Shown in pieces: positions 17,261 through 17,409 of a DNA stretch of 17,409 bases; positions within the stretch are counted from its first letter, which is position 1; each line of letters opens with the position of its first letter. The notes under the pieces were generated by a model. That model made no database searches. It was given only the letters and a program-made list of their open reading frames with translations, and was not told the DNA's origin. Origin of the DNA: Candidatus Altimarinota bacterium. GTDB taxonomy: Bacteria; Patescibacteriota; Gracilibacteria; BD1-5; UBA6164. Where the stretch lies: the NCBI GenBank assembly GCA_020631575.1, contig JAHDGX010000020.1:1-17409 (forward strand). The letters are read 5' to 3'. The translations under genes and the position numbers were made by a program.

Positions 17261-17409
17261 ATGCAATACACTCATTCAAAACTTGCCTTCACGCTCGTAG
17301 AACTCATCGTAGTTATTACTATAGTAGGTATTCTCTCTACGATATGATTTGTAAGTTACTCTGGCTACCTTACTGGAGCGAGAGATTCTAATAGAATTAG
17401 CCAAATGAT
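17261..17409 (+). CDS. Type IV prepilin (5' part; runs off the window)
   Basis: 49 codons are visible. The leader MQYTHSKLA is followed by FTLVELIVVITIVGILSTIGFVSYSGY, the class III prepilin signature with Glu5 and the long hydrophobic assembly helix. As in the other prepilin in this window, -1 is Ala. After the helix, GARDSNRISQM parallels DAKNSTRVSDM of the other gene, so the two are paralogues at least in this region. One Gly is TGA. The start is fixed by the preceding in-frame TAA within the hairpin. Head domain and length are unknown. Confidence 0.93.

Overview
The window comes from an AT-rich bacterium that reads TGA as glycine. The protein-coding genes, apart from rplK and two short ones, carry in-frame TGA codons at positions where the families require Gly, for example the FtsZ nucleotide-binding Gly-rich loop and the LexA/UmuD cleavage site. 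Every complete gene ends in TAA or TAG. CGG still encodes Arg in the PTRELA motif of the DEAD-box helicase, and TGG encodes Trp. This fits translation table 25 (Gracilibacteria, formerly BD1-5) better than table 37 (Absconditabacteria/SR1, where CGA and CGG are Trp). Under the standard code the larger genes fall into fragments, so all coordinates here assume TGA = Gly.

Layout: (1) Positions 1-2096, minus strand: a large type IV prepilin-like protein whose C-terminal domain looks lectin-like, followed by a membrane-anchored Ser/Thr/Pro-rich protein cut by the window edge. (2) A divergent intergenic region with three palindromes leads into umuD-umuC (SOS-type translesion polymerase V) and then a RhlE-type DEAD-box helicase with a terminator. 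(3) 5381-9155, plus strand: a 1085-residue secreted protein (LamG-like domain, Ig/FnIII-like domain, papain-like cysteine protease domain, tandem C-terminal repeats), a 48-residue membrane protein and a small coiled-coil protein whose 3' end overlaps tRNA-Glu(CUC) on the other strand. (4) 9099-12431, minus strand: a VirB4-like ATPase, a TspO/MBR-like membrane protein, rplK (L11) and tRNA-Glu. (5) A membrane-bound RsbU/SpoIIE-type PP2C phosphatase (minus) diverges from ftsA-ftsZ (plus). (6) After the ftsZ terminator come an unrecognised 163-residue protein and, after another strong hairpin, the start of a second prepilin that runs off the window.

The window combines housekeeping genes (ftsA, ftsZ, rplK, a tRNA, RNA helicase), DNA-damage tolerance (umuDC) and a large investment in the cell surface (two prepilins, an anchored stalk-like protein, a secreted multidomain protease-like protein, a secretion-type ATPase). 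Surface machinery of this kind suits a small-genome bacterium that attaches to other cells, but that lifestyle is inference. No transposon, phage gene, CRISPR array or other canonical mobile element was found.
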